Below are positions 45,056 through 62,403 of a stretch of 64,000 nt of DNA, in pieces. Below the pieces are notes generated by a model. That model was given only the letters and a program-made list of their open reading frames with translations. It made no database searches and was not told the origin of the DNA. Source of the stretch: Bog-473 sp049513455 (GTDB lineage: Bacteria > Actinomycetota > Acidimicrobiia > Acidimicrobiales > RAAP-2); the NCBI GenBank assembly GCA_049513455.1, contig JBEKWB010000001.1, positions 62,001 through 126,000 of the forward strand, read 5' to 3'. Both the position numbers and the translations under genes were made by a program. The number at the start of each line of letters is the position of its first letter. The first letter of the stretch is position 1.

Positions 45056-45148
45056 CGATCTCACCTCCTACTGGGTGTGCTGTCGCCCCACCATTGTGCC
45101 TGCTCCCGGGCCGCGGCGTGCCCTCGGGCGCACCGGCCGGCCGGCGAA

Positions 45149-46003
45149 CTAGCGGTGGTAGTCGTAGAAGCCACGCCCGGTCTTGCGGCCCAGCTGGCCG
45201 GACGTCACCATGCGGCGCAGCAAAGGAACCGTGGCGTAGTTCGGGTCGCGGAACTCGTCGTAGAGCGCATCGAGGATGGCCACCGAGGTGTCCAGCCCGA
45301 CCAGGTCGAGGAGCGCGAACGGGCCCATCGGGAAGCCGCAGCCGCCCTTCATGGCGGCGTCGATGCCCTCCTTGGAGGCCACACCCTGCTCCAGGAGGCG
45401 CACGGCGTTGTTGAGGTAGGGGAAGAGCAGGGCGTTCACCACGAAGCCGGCCTGGTCCTTCACCTCGACCGGGTCCTTGCCGCACGCCGCGGCGAAACCG
45501 AGGGCCGCCGCCACCGTGGCGTCCGTCGCCGTCACCGGGCGCACCACCTCCACCAGCGCCATGGCGGGCGCCGGATTGAAGAAGTGGATGCCGCAGACGA
45601 GATCGGGGCGGCCGGTGGCCATGGCCATCTCGACCACGGGGAGGGTCGAGGTGTTGGTAGCCAGGATCGCCCCCGGCTTGCAGACGCTGTCGAGCTCTGA
45701 GAACAGGGCCTTCTTCACCGCCAGGTCCTCGACGACCGACTCGAGCACCAGGTCGACGTCGACCAGGTCGCCGAGGTGGGCGGTGGCGGAGACCCGGGAG
45801 GCGATGGCGTCGGCCTCGTCCTGCGTCCGCTTCCCCTTCTCCACCTGCTTGGCCAGGGAGGTGGCCAGACCGGCCAGCATGGCGTCGGCGGAGTCGCGCC
45901 CCCGGCTGCGCAGGATCACCGTGTACCCGCCGGCGGCGACCACCTCGGCAATGCCCGACCCCATGATGCCTGACCCGATGATTCCAACCCGCGCGATGGA
46001 CAT
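45149..46003 (-). CDS. 3-Hydroxybutyryl-CoA dehydrogenase
   Basis: This enzyme oxidises or forms (S)-3-hydroxybutyryl-CoA with NAD(P). The 284-residue product has the Rossmann motif GIIGSGIMGSGIAEV, the catalytic His in GIHFFNPAPAM, and the C-terminal domain with NALLFPYLNNAVRLLEQGVAS and RKTGRGFYDYHR. With the thiolase and Ccr it can link acetyl-CoA to crotonyl-CoA; a crotonase is not in the window. A TAAGCT hexamer ends 8 nt before the ATG with no ribosome binding site, and a dyad overlaps it. Confidence 0.94.
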   Translation of the reverse strand: MSIARVGIIGSGIMGSGIAEVVAAGGYTVILRSRGRDSADAMLAGLATSLAKQVEKGKRTQDEADAIASRVSATAHLGDLVDVDLVLESVVEDLAVKKALFSELDSVCKPGAILATNTSTLPVVEMAMATGRPDLVCGIHFFNPAPAMALVEVVRPVTATDATVAAALGFAAACGKDPVEVKDQAGFVVNALLFPYLNNAVRLLEQGVASKEGIDAAMKGGCGFPMGPFALLDLVGLDTSVAILDALYDEFRDPNYATVPLLRRMVTSGQLGRKTGRGFYDYHR

Positions 46004-46014
46004 GAGGGGAGAGC

Positions 46015-46028
46015 TTACCGGTCAGTAA
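46015..46028. promoter_or_regulatory. Dyad operator upstream of hbd
   Basis: TTACCGGTCAGTAA has arms TTAC and GTAA around six bases and overlaps the hbd -10-like hexamer (46012-46017, TAAGCT on the minus strand). It matches 11 of 14 bases with the dyad at 51166-51179 between the thiolase and ccr genes. The form fits a TetR-family site. The regulator is not in the window. Confidence 0.5.
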
Positions 46029-46075
46029 CCTCCGCGGTCGAAGCCGGCCTCCCGCCCTGCGTGCAAGAGTGGCTC

Positions 46076-46762
46076 ATGGACAAGATCGGCCTGCTGGCCC
46101 TGGTTGGGGGGAGCGAGTGGACGGAGGGCTGCACCTTCGACGCCGGCCTGCTCGCCGCCTCGGGGGGAAACGAGGTGGTGGTGCTCCCCACGGCCGCCGC
46201 CTACCAGCATCCCGAACGCGTGGTGCTCCATGCGGCGGAATGGTTCGAGCCCCTCGGCGGCCAGGTGGAGGGGCTCATGGTGCTCGACCGCGCCTCCGCC
46301 AACGACCCCGGTATGGCGGCCGTCGTCCGGGCCGCCCGCTTCGTCTACCTCGCGGGGGGATCACCGCTCCATCTCAAGTCCGTGCTCAAGGGCTCGGCCA
46401 CCTTCGACGCCCTGCGGGAGGCCTGGTCCGGCGGGGCCGTCGTCGCCGGCTCGGCGGCCGGCGCCATGGTGCTGACCGACCCGATGGTGGACCCGCGCGG
46501 CGGTGCGCTGACCGTGGGACTCGGCCTGATCGACCAGCTGGCCGTCGTGCCCCATTTCGGCGACGGGACCGACGACGTCCACGGCCAGAAGCTGGAGCGT
46601 ACGGTGGCGCTGGCTCCGGACGGGCTGCCCGTGGTGGGGCTCCCGGACCGCACTGCGCTCATCCGGGACAGCGACGGGACGTGGCGCCACGAGGGGAGCG
46701 CGCCACCGGTGGTCTTCCTCAATGGCGCCCGGACCGCCGGTCTCGACGCCCTGCCACGCTGA
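46076..46762 (+). CDS. Peptidase S51 / cyanophycinase-like protein
   Basis: This 228-residue protein has a class I glutamine-amidotransferase-like fold. LLALVGGSEWTEG, VYLAGGSPLHLKSVL and the nucleophile elbow VVAGSAAGAMVLTDP match the S51 family (dipeptidase E, cyanophycinase). A His follows in VVPHFGDG. Substrate is unknown. I chose the ATG at 46076. A GTG at 46061 would add five residues. Upstream lies the hbd operator region. Confidence 0.82.
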   Translation: MDKIGLLALVGGSEWTEGCTFDAGLLAASGGNEVVVLPTAAAYQHPERVVLHAAEWFEPLGGQVEGLMVLDRASANDPGMAAVVRAARFVYLAGGSPLHLKSVLKGSATFDALREAWSGGAVVAGSAAGAMVLTDPMVDPRGGALTVGLGLIDQLAVVPHFGDGTDDVHGQKLERTVALAPDGLPVVGLPDRTALIRDSDGTWRHEGSAPPVVFLNGARTAGLDALPR

Positions 46763-46786
46763 GCAGGGCCTCCCGGCCCCGGTTGC

Positions 46787-47344
46787 TCAGTCGCTCTCGG
46801 CGATGGTCACCGATTCGATCACGACCTCCTCGGTCGGCTTACCCGAACGGGTGCCCAGGGCGTCGATCTTCGTCACGACATCGCCCCCGCTGACCACGGC
46901 GCCGAAAAGGGCGTACTGCGGCGGGAGGCGCACGCCGTCCGATCCGCTGATGATGAAGAACTGGCTCCCGTTGGTGTTGGGGCCGGCGTTGGCCATGGCG
47001 AGCGATCCCACCTGGTAGCGGCCCGGGGCGGGCAGTTCATCCTCGAACTTGTACCCGGGGCCGCCGGTGCCGGTGCCCGTGGGGTCGCCGCCCTGGAGCA
47101 CGAAGCCCGGAATGATGCGGTGGAAGATGACCCCGTCGTAGTAGTGGTAGCGGGCCAGGAAGACGAAGCTGTTCACCGTCTTGGGCGCGGCGAGGGGATC
47201 GAGCGCGATCACCATGGTGCCGTGCGAGGTCACCATGGTGGCGGTGTAGCGCTTGTCGGTGTCGATCACCATCGGCGGTTCCTGGTCGAACTTCCGCTGT
47301 TGGGGGCTCGACCCGTCGGCGGCGGGCGGCTCGGGTATGGCCAT
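46787..47344 (-). CDS. Cyclophilin-type peptidyl-prolyl cis-trans isomerase
   Basis: This 185-residue protein has the cyclophilin core: VIFHRIIPGFVLQGGDPTGTGTGGPGY (active-site Arg and Gln), LAMANAGPNTNGSQFFI and YALFGAVVSGGDVV. The ~25 residues before the core are charged, with no signal peptide, so it is likely cytoplasmic. GGGAG lies 8 nt before the ATG at 47344. It follows the membrane-anchored FKBP gene by 29 nt, so the two folding enzymes are co-transcribed. Confidence 0.95.
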   Translation of the reverse strand: MAIPEPPAADGSSPQQRKFDQEPPMVIDTDKRYTATMVTSHGTMVIALDPLAAPKTVNSFVFLARYHYYDGVIFHRIIPGFVLQGGDPTGTGTGGPGYKFEDELPAPGRYQVGSLAMANAGPNTNGSQFFIISGSDGVRLPPQYALFGAVVSGGDVVTKIDALGTRSGKPTEEVVIESVTIAESD

Positions 47345-47373
47345 GTGTGTACTCCCTCTCTGTAGGTGGGGCG

Positions 47374-48045
47374 TCAGCCGATCTTGACCAGGTCGATGAT
47401 GAAGACCAGCGTGTCGTTGGCCGCGATGCCCGCACCTTGTGCGGTCGACCCGTAGCCCAGGCTGGGAGGGACGATGAGCTCGCGGCGCCCGCCGACCTTC
47501 ATGCCCACGACCCCCTCGTCCCAGCCCTGGATCACGCCCTGGCCCAGCGTGAAGGTGAACGGCTGGCTGGTCCACGACGACTGCACCGTCTTGCGCGACG
47601 AGTAGGTGGCCAACACGTACTGGACCGTCAGGGAGTCACCGGTCTTCGCCGCCGGCCCGGTTCCCGTGATCAGGTCGGCGCTCTCGAGCTGCGTCGGGGG
47701 TGAGCCGGGGGGCACGACGACGGTCGGCGCCTTGCCGGCGGTGCCCGCCGGCGACAGATCCGCAGCCGGGATGGCGCCGATTGCCGGCGGCACCGTGGTG
47801 CTCGAGCCCGCCACCGACGTGGTCGTGGTCGTCGGGGCGGTCGTGGTGGTGGTGGTCGTCGTCGTGGCCGACTTCTTGGGAGGGCTGCTGGAACTGGTCA
47901 GAAACACGATACCGATGACGATGCCGGCGATGACCGCGACGACGATGACGTTGCGGATCTGCTTACGGCGCTTCTTCGCCTTGGCCTCCGCCGCCAGGCG
48001 CATCTCCCTCGCCGCGCGCTGGCGGGCTCTCTTGTCGCTGGGCAC
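47374..48045 (-). CDS. Membrane-anchored FKBP-type peptidyl-prolyl isomerase
   Basis: This 223-residue protein has a basic cytoplasmic head (residues 1-31), one transmembrane segment (~32-50, VIVVAVIAGIVIGIVFL), a Thr/Ser/Pro linker (~51-90) and a C-terminal FKBP domain (TGDSLTVQYVL, FTFTLGQGVIQGWDEGVVGMKVGGRRELIVPPSLGYG). The catalytic domain should face the outside. The GTG at 48045 lacks a ribosome binding site, and TAGGGT ends 8 nt before it. Confidence 0.93.
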   Translation of the reverse strand: MPSDKRARQRAAREMRLAAEAKAKKRRKQIRNVIVVAVIAGIVIGIVFLTSSSSPPKKSATTTTTTTTTAPTTTTTSVAGSSTTVPPAIGAIPAADLSPAGTAGKAPTVVVPPGSPPTQLESADLITGTGPAAKTGDSLTVQYVLATYSSRKTVQSSWTSQPFTFTLGQGVIQGWDEGVVGMKVGGRRELIVPPSLGYGSTAQGAGIAANDTLVFIIDLVKIG

Positions 48046-48143
48046 GGCCCGAGACCCTATCTGCCCCGGGAGGACCTGTTTGATCGGGGGCGGCCCCGGT
48101 CCCTGTCCCGGGTGGGCCTACGGCGGCCATTAACGTCGTGGGG

Positions 48144-49351
<1,208 letters not shown>

Positions 49352-49355
<4 letters not shown>

Positions 49356-49909
49356 CGCCACCACCGGGCCGCACTCTATGGCTCCTCCGGCACGCCAAGG
49401 CGGTGGCCGACCCGCCCGAGGGCGGGGAGGACTTCGACCGCGTGCTGGCCCCCCGCGGGAGGCGTGACGCCGCCGCTCTCGGGCACCTCTTGGCGCACGG
49501 CACCGGGTCAGGTCCGGGCGGTGAGCCGCTGCCCCAATTGGCCCTGGTCTCACCGGCCGCCCGTACCATGGCCACGGCCGACCTGGTGCTGGCCGGCCTG
49601 ACGCCGCGCCCGCGGCGGGTCGCCCCCGCCGATCTCTACGAGGCCGATCCCGAGGACATACTGCGCCACCTGCGCCGGCTCGATGACGACCTGCAGTCGG
49701 TCATGGTCGTCGGGCACAACCCGACCGCGCAGTGGCTGGCCCTGGGGCTGCTCGACCACAAGGACAAGGACCGCGACAAAATTCTGCGCCGGGGGTTCCC
49801 GACGTGCGCCCTGGGGATCTACCGCCTCGAGATCGCCGACTGGGCCGACGTCGGGGGGGAGTGCGCGGTGCTCTCCGACCTGCTCACCCCACCGTTCGAG
49901 GTGGGCTGA
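49352..49909 (+). CDS. SixA-like phosphohistidine phosphatase
   Basis: This 185-residue histidine-phosphatase superfamily member has the RHG-type motif LLRHAKAVADPPEGGEDFDR, a second conserved Arg/Ser region (LVSPAARTMATADL) and VVGHNPTAQ with the catalytic His. These match SixA. Its GTG overlaps the lysC stop (GTGA), so it is coupled to aspartokinase. The physiological substrate is unknown. Confidence 0.85.
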
Positions 49910-49948
49910 CCCCCTTGACGGCGCCCGGCGCTCAACGGCGCCCGACGC

Positions 49949-51133
49949 TCAACCGAGGGAGCGCAGGATGGCGGCGTCGCCCTGCCCACCGCCGCCGCAC
50001 AACGCCACGGCGGCCAGGCCGGCCCCGCGCCGGCGCAGCTCGAGCAGGGCGGTGAGGGCGACCCGGGTGCCCGACATCCCGACGGGGTGCCCGAGCGCGA
50101 TGGCGCCGCCGTTCACGTTGACCTTGTCCTCGTTGATGCCCAGGTCGTCCACCGAGGCCAGGCCGACGGCCGCGAAGGCCTCGTTGATCTCGAACAGATC
50201 GATGTCCCTCACCTCGATGTCGCCCTTCTTGGCCGCCTGGAGGATGGCCCGCGACGGCTGCGTCAGCAGCGAGGTGTCGGGCCCGGCCACCTGGCCGTAA
50301 CTGACGATCTGGCCCAGGGGCGTGAGGCCGAGCTCTTTGGCCTTGGCGGCCGACATCACGATGACGGCGGCGCCCCCGTCGGAGATCTGCGAGGCGTTGC
50401 CGGCGGTGATGGTCCCGTTCTTGTCGAACGCCGGCTTCAGGGCAGCCAGCGACTCGGCCGTGGTGCCGGGCCGCACCCCCTCGTCGACATCGACCAGGAG
50501 GGGGTCACCCTTGCGCTGGGGCACCTGCACGGGCACGATCTCCTCGGCCAGGCGACCGTCCTTGGTCGCCGCGGCCGCCTTCTCGTGGCTGGCCGCCGCG
50601 AAGGCGTCCTGGCGCTCGCGGGAGATCCGGGCCTTCTCGTTGTACCGATCGGTGGACAGCCCCATGGCGATGTGCTCGAAGGCATCGGTCAGGCCGTCGT
50701 GCATCATGGAGTCGACCAGCGTCCCGTCGCCGATGCGGTAGCCGGCCCGGGCTCCGGGGAGCAGGTAGGGGGCCTGGGTCATCGACTCCATCCCCCCCGC
50801 CACCACGATTTCGGCGTCCCCGGCCCGGATCATCTGGTCGGCCAGGTAGATGGTGTGCAGCCCCGAGAGGCACACCTTGTTGATGGTGTTGGCCGGCACC
50901 GTCAGGGGGATCCCCCCCTTGACGGCGGCCTGACGGGCCGGGATCTGCCCCTGCCCGGCCTGGAGGACCTGGCCCATGAGCACGTAGTCCACCTGGTCAG
51001 GGGTGATGCCGGCCCGAATCAGCGCTTCGGCGATGGCGAAGCCGCCCAGCTCCATGGCGGTAAAGCCCCCGAGCGCACCGGACAGCTTTCCGATGGGGGT
51101 CCGAGCTCCCGCAACAATGACGGCCTCAGCCAT
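49949..51133 (-). CDS. Acetyl-CoA C-acetyltransferase (thiolase)
   Basis: This biosynthetic-type thiolase condenses two acetyl-CoA to acetoacetyl-CoA. The 394-residue product has the nucleophile Cys in INKVCLSGLHTIYLA, GGMESMTQAPYLLPGAR, NEAFA, the His of GGAIALGHPVGMSGTR and the second Cys of ALCGGGGQGDA. GGAGGT lies 7 nt before the ATG at 51133. It diverges from ccr across a 78-nt region with a dyad, so the two are likely controlled together. Confidence 0.95.
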   Translation of the reverse strand: MAEAVIVAGARTPIGKLSGALGGFTAMELGGFAIAEALIRAGITPDQVDYVLMGQVLQAGQGQIPARQAAVKGGIPLTVPANTINKVCLSGLHTIYLADQMIRAGDAEIVVAGGMESMTQAPYLLPGARAGYRIGDGTLVDSMMHDGLTDAFEHIAMGLSTDRYNEKARISRERQDAFAAASHEKAAAATKDGRLAEEIVPVQVPQRKGDPLLVDVDEGVRPGTTAESLAALKPAFDKNGTITAGNASQISDGGAAVIVMSAAKAKELGLTPLGQIVSYGQVAGPDTSLLTQPSRAILQAAKKGDIEVRDIDLFEINEAFAAVGLASVDDLGINEDKVNVNGGAIALGHPVGMSGTRVALTALLELRRRGAGLAAVALCGGGGQGDAAILRSLG

Positions 51134-51165
51134 GACCACAACCTCCAACTCTTCGCCGGCGAAGT

Positions 51166-51179
51166 TACCGGCCGGAAAC
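51166..51179. promoter_or_regulatory. Dyad operator between thiolase and ccr
   Basis: TTACCGGCCGGAAA is paired at 6 of 7 positions and matches the hbd dyad (46015) at 11 of 14 bases. It lies 19 nt upstream of the ccr -10-like TAACGT (51198-51203), near where a -35 would be. A second TTAC-N7-GTAA pair (51186-51200) overlaps that hexamer. Confidence 0.5.
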
Positions 51180-51211
51180 CTCATCTTACGGGCGAAGTAA
51201 CGTCGGGGCAC

Positions 51212-52552
51212 ATGAGCGACATCCTGAGTGCTGTTCTCGCCGGCGCGCCCGCCGAGGAGCTGGCCGGGCTGCCCCTGCCCGCCACCTACCGCGCCGCCCT
51301 GGTGCGGCGGGCCGACACGGGCATGTTCGACGGCATGGAATCCTCCCAGAAGGACCCGCGCAAGTCCCTCCACGTCGAGGAGGTCCCGCTGCCCGAGCTC
51401 GCCCCCGACGAGGCCTACGTGGCCGTCCTGGCGTCGTCGATCAACTTCAACACGGTCTGGACGTCGATCTTCGAGCCGTTGCCGACGTTCGGGTTCCTGG
51501 ACCGCCTGGGCAAGGAGAGTGTCTGGGGGAAGCGGCACGCCCTCGACTACCACGTGGTCGGCTCCGACGCCGCCGGCGTGGTCCTGCGCACGGGATCGGC
51601 CGTGCGCAACTGGAAGGTGGGCGACAAGGTCACGGTCCAGTGCAACTACGTCGACGACCAGGACCCGTCGGCCCACGACGACTCCATGCTGGCGGCCAAC
51701 CAGCGCATCTGGGGCTTCGAGACCAACTTCGGCGGCCTGGCCGACATCACGGTGGTCAAGGCCAACCAGCTGATGCCCAAGCCAACCCATCTGAGCTGGG
51801 AGGAGGCGGCCATCAACGCGCTGTGCAACTCCACCTCCTACCGCATGCTGGTCTCGCCCAACGGCGCCCGGATGACCCAGGGGGACAAGGTCCTGGTCTG
51901 GGGGGCCAGCGGGGGTCTGGGCAGCTTCGCCGTGCAGTACGTGCTCAACGGGGGCGGGACACCGATCGGCGTCGTGTCCTCACCCGAGAAGGTGGCCCTG
52001 CTCAACGAACTCGGCGTCGAGGCCGTCATCGACCGGCGGGCGGCCGGCTACCGGTTCTGGAGCGACGAGCACACCCAGGACGAGGCCGAGTGGCGCCGCT
52101 TCGGCAAGGACATCCGGGGTCTGGTCGGGGGCGAGCCCGAGATCGTCTTCGAGCATCCGGGCCGCCAGACCATGGGGGCCTCGGTGTTCGCGTGCCGGCG
52201 GGGCGGCACCGTCGTGACCTGCGCCGCCACCTCGGGCTACATGATCGAGTACGACAACCGCCACCTCTGGATGAAACTGAAGACCATCAAGGGATCGCAT
52301 TTCGCCAACTACCGCGAGGCCTGGGAAGCCAACCGCCTCATCTGCGAGGGGAAGATCCTCCCCCCGCTCTCCGCCGTCTACACCCTCGACGACGTGGGCG
52401 AGGCGGCCTACCAGGTGCACCACAACCTGCACGAGGGAAAGATCGGGGTACTGTGCCTGGCCCCGGTGGAAGGCCTGGGCATTGACGATCCGGAGCTGCG
52501 CCGCCAGGTCGGCGAGGACCGCATCACACTCTTCCGGAGGCACGAGGCATGA
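51212..52552 (+). CDS. ccr: Crotonyl-CoA carboxylase/reductase
   Basis: This enzyme reductively carboxylates crotonyl-CoA to ethylmalonyl-CoA with NADPH and CO2, the key step of the ethylmalonyl-CoA pathway. The 446-residue MDR-family protein has the cofactor loop VWGASGGLGSFAVQ and the characteristic SINFNTVWTSIFEP. The four CO2-binding residues described for the Kitasatospora enzyme have counterparts here: N80, F169, E170 and H363. The ATG at 51212 has no ribosome binding site; TAACGT ends 8 nt before it. Its stop overlaps the epimerase start. Confidence 0.95.
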   Translation: MSDILSAVLAGAPAEELAGLPLPATYRAALVRRADTGMFDGMESSQKDPRKSLHVEEVPLPELAPDEAYVAVLASSINFNTVWTSIFEPLPTFGFLDRLGKESVWGKRHALDYHVVGSDAAGVVLRTGSAVRNWKVGDKVTVQCNYVDDQDPSAHDDSMLAANQRIWGFETNFGGLADITVVKANQLMPKPTHLSWEEAAINALCNSTSYRMLVSPNGARMTQGDKVLVWGASGGLGSFAVQYVLNGGGTPIGVVSSPEKVALLNELGVEAVIDRRAAGYRFWSDEHTQDEAEWRRFGKDIRGLVGGEPEIVFEHPGRQTMGASVFACRRGGTVVTCAATSGYMIEYDNRHLWMKLKTIKGSHFANYREAWEANRLICEGKILPPLSAVYTLDDVGEAAYQVHHNLHEGKIGVLCLAPVEGLGIDDPELRRQVGEDRITLFRRHEA

Positions 52553-52959
52553 GCGACAGCATGTTGACCGAGATCGACCATGTCGCCGTCGCCGTGTTCG
52601 ACCTCGAAGCGGCCGTGGCCTGGTACGCCGAGGTGTTCGGGGCCACGGTGGCCCACCGTGAGGTGGTCGAGTCCGACGGGGTGGAAGAAGCGCTCCTGGC
52701 GGTCGCCGACTCCTACATCCAGCTCCTCACCCCGGTCCGGGACGATTCGACCGTGGCCAAGTATCTCGCCAACAAGGGCGAAGGCCTCCATCACATCGGG
52801 TACCGGGTGGCCGACTGCGCCGCCGCACTGCAATCGGTCAAGGACGCCGGGGGCCGGGTCATCGACGAAGCGCCCCGCCCGGGCTCGCGGGGGACGACCG
52901 TCGCCTTCATCCATCCCAAGACCTCGTTCGGGACGCTGATAGAGCTCGTCCAGGAGTAG
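52549..52959 (+). CDS. mce: Methylmalonyl-CoA / ethylmalonyl-CoA epimerase
   Basis: This is a vicinal-oxygen-chelate fold protein of 136 residues. The metal ligands expected for the family are present: H11 (IDHVAVAV), Q58 (SYIQLL), H81/H82 (GLHHIGYRV) and E132 (LIELVQE). In the ethylmalonyl-CoA pathway the same epimerase serves both ethylmalonyl- and methylmalonyl-CoA. The ATG overlaps the ccr stop (ATGA), so the two are produced together. Confidence 0.93.
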   Translation: MSDSMLTEIDHVAVAVFDLEAAVAWYAEVFGATVAHREVVESDGVEEALLAVADSYIQLLTPVRDDSTVAKYLANKGEGLHHIGYRVADCAAALQSVKDAGGRVIDEAPRPGSRGTTVAFIHPKTSFGTLIELVQE

Positions 52960-52972
52960 CGCGGCCGCGGCC

Positions 52973-53770
52973 TCAGCCGCGTGGCTTACGCCGAAGCGGC
53001 ATCATCGTTTCGGGCACCGGGTTCGCGGTGAAATCGAGCACGAGTTGGTTGAAGAGGTCCGGTCTCTCCATCGGGACGACATGGGAGGCGCCCGGCACAA
53101 CGGCCAACTGCCCATGCTCGACCAGGCGGGAGAATTCCTCTGCATGGGCGACGGTGATGTAGTCGTCATCACCGACGATGACCAAGGTCGGCGCCACGAT
53201 CCGCTTCACTGCGGCCGTCCAGTCGAACGGCTCGGCCCACATGGTGCGAACCTTCTCCCATACCTCGGGGAAGTGTTCGGGCCCGTCCGGCGAGGCTTGG
53301 GCGTAAAGGGCGACGAAGGGCGCCATGTCCTCGTCGTCGGGCGTGAGGGCGACGAGGGCCTCCATTGCGCCAGGAACGTATCCGGCGCTGGAGAATCCCG
53401 ACCCGGTGACGGTGAGCGTCCGGACGAGATCGGGGTGCTCTGCCGCGATGAGGGTACCCACCATGCCCCCGTCGCTCCACCCGAGCAGGTCGACGGGACC
53501 GAGGCCGAGAGCGCCGAGGAAGGTGACGGTCTGCTCCGTCATCGCCTGATACGTCAGCGGCCCGGGCCGGTCGGGAGTATGACCCTGCGCCTGGCGCTCT
53601 GCGGCCACGACGCGCCGGTGGGGCGAGAGCCCGGAGAACTGCGCCGCCCAGGTGGAGTTGTCCCCCAGTCCTCCGTGCAGGAGCACGATGGGGTCGCCGT
53701 CGCCTTCGGTCTCGTAGAAGACGGCCAGTCCGTCGATGTCGATCGTCGCCTGCGTGCGGGGCGTCACCAT
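52973..53770 (-). CDS. Alpha/beta-fold hydrolase
   Basis: This 265-residue protein has the oxyanion region VLLHGGLGDNSTW, the nucleophile elbow GWSDGG (S99), an acid in GDDDYIT (about D203) and H230 in PGASHVVPMERP. No signal peptide is seen and the substrate is unknown. It resembles the broad group of alpha/beta hydrolases that includes 3-oxoadipate enol-lactonase-like proteins. TAGTCT ends 6 nt before the ATG. It converges on the epimerase gene with 13 nt between stops. Confidence 0.85.
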   Translation of the reverse strand: MVTPRTQATIDIDGLAVFYETEGDGDPIVLLHGGLGDNSTWAAQFSGLSPHRRVVAAERQAQGHTPDRPGPLTYQAMTEQTVTFLGALGLGPVDLLGWSDGGMVGTLIAAEHPDLVRTLTVTGSGFSSAGYVPGAMEALVALTPDDEDMAPFVALYAQASPDGPEHFPEVWEKVRTMWAEPFDWTAAVKRIVAPTLVIVGDDDYITVAHAEEFSRLVEHGQLAVVPGASHVVPMERPDLFNQLVLDFTANPVPETMMPLRRKPRG

Positions 53771-53856
53771 GCACCGAGACTACGACGGCCTCGTGGCTCC
53801 CAGCCGACGGCGGGCTCCTCTGGAACCGGCCTTGTGATACGGCGGGACAAAGCGAA

Positions 53857-53898
53857 GCGAGCGTGACTTCGACGTCGAAACGCCAAGGTCACGCTCGC
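53857..53898. repeat. Nested inverted repeat downstream of rpoC
   Basis: An 11-bp perfect inverted repeat (GCGAGCGTGAC / GTCACGCTCGC) encloses a 12-bp perfect palindrome TTCGACGTCGAA and eight further bases. It lies in the 229-nt gap between the alpha/beta hydrolase start and the rpoC stop. There is no U-tract, so it may be a terminator of rpoBC, a processing site or a protein-binding site. Nearby, ACGGCTGTA(C/T)T occurs twice (53915 and 53933). No gene is seen in this gap. Confidence 0.7.
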
Positions 53899-53999
53899 CC
53901 CTGATCCTGCTCGTACGGCTGTACTTACCTGAACGGCTGTATTCAACTGCGCTTAACGCCGCCCGAATCATATCGACGCGGGCCGGGGAGCCACCAGCG

Positions 54000-61633
<7,634 letters not shown>

Positions 61634-61704
61634 CGGTCAACTCCTAACAGGTGGGCTTGCGGCGGGTGGGTGCGGTACTGCATCTTGGGGTAGTGAGGTC
61701 GGTG

Positions 61705-61728
61705 AAAAAGGGGACCTGATCAGGGTCC
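61705..61728 (-). terminator. Intrinsic-terminator-like attenuator upstream of rpoB
   Basis: On the minus strand GGACC-CTGATCA-GGTCC is followed by CC and TTTTT, the form of a rho-independent terminator. It sits about 70 nt before the rpoB start and downstream of the candidate rpoB promoter, so it may control how much polymerase mRNA is made. Confidence 0.6.
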
Positions 61729-61879
61729 GGGGACGGTTAGGGCGCGCGCTGACCCCGCAGAATTACGGGCTCAACAGACAAGAGGACGCACGGCAACCCT
61801 GCATCTTACCCATGGGCGTGCCTGAACACAACCCCTAGGCCGCGACAGCCGAACGGGCGCCTGCCCGGAGCTGTGCGCC

Positions 61880-61908
61880 AGGCTAAATGCGCCCCTCCTC
61901 GACGTCAA
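61880..61908 (-). promoter_or_regulatory. rpoBC promoter
   Basis: On the minus strand TTGACG and TAGCCT are separated by 17 nt. The predicted leader to rpoB is about 240 nt. The 321-nt gap 61634-61954 holds this promoter, the hairpin at 61915-61949 and the attenuator at 61705-61728. I see no gene there. Confidence 0.7.
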
Positions 61909-61914
61909 GAATCC

Positions 61915-61949
61915 GGTTCCGGCCGGGCCCGGACGGCCCGGCCGGAACC
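61915..61949 (-). terminator. Perfect 15-bp hairpin after rplL
   Basis: GGTTCCGGCCGGGCC and its exact complement flank a five-base loop, starting 5 nt after the rplL stop codon. No U-tract follows. The position matches the known partial terminator or RNase-processing site between rplL and rpoB in other bacteria. Confidence 0.75.
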
Positions 61950-61954
61950 TCGGA

Positions 61955-62347
61955 CTACTTGATTTCGACGGTGGCTCCGGCAGCCTCCAGGGCGGCCTTC
62001 GCCTTCTCCGCGTCTTCCTTGTTGGCCTTCTCCAGCACCGGCTTGGGTGCCGCCTCGACCAGGTCCTTGGCCTCTTTCAGCCCGAGGCTGGTCAGGGCCC
62101 TGACCTCCTTGATCACCTGGATCTTCTTGTCCCCGGCCGCGGTCAACACGACGTCGAACTCGACCTGCTCCTCCTCGGCCCCACCGGCGTCGCCGGCGGC
62201 GGCCGGCGCGGCAGCCGCCACGGCAACCGGGGCAGCCGCGGTCACGCCGAAGCGCTCCTCGAACTCCTTCAACAGCTCGCTCAACTGGATCACCGACAAT
62301 TCGGCAATTCCATCGAGGATCTGGTCCTTCGTCAGGGTCCCTGCCAT
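61955..62347 (-). CDS. rplL: 50S ribosomal protein L7/L12
   Basis: This stalk protein recruits translation GTPases. The 130-residue product has the N-terminal dimer domain (LTKDQILDGIAELSVIQLSELLKEFEERFGV), an Ala-rich hinge and the C-terminal domain (VVLTAAGDKKIQVIKEVRALTSLGLKEAKDLVEAAP). AAGGAAGG precedes the ATG by 8 nt. It follows rplJ after 56 nt. Confidence 0.98.
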   Translation of the reverse strand: MAGTLTKDQILDGIAELSVIQLSELLKEFEERFGVTAAAPVAVAAAAPAAAGDAGGAEEEQVEFDVVLTAAGDKKIQVIKEVRALTSLGLKEAKDLVEAAPKPVLEKANKEDAEKAKAALEAAGATVEIK

Positions 62348-62403
62348 CTGAATGGCCTTCCTTTCTTTACTTCGGTCTTGTGCTTGTGTCCTGGTCTGTT
62401 CGA

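Noticed and set aside
51212..52552. Generic zinc-dependent alcohol dehydrogenase or quinone oxidoreductase
   Set aside because: The N-terminal SINFNTVWTSIFEP region and the conserved CO2-binding N80/F169/E170/H363 set identify Ccr.
53857..53898. CRISPR or dispersed repeat array
   Set aside because: It is a single nested palindrome without regular spacers or further copies in the window.
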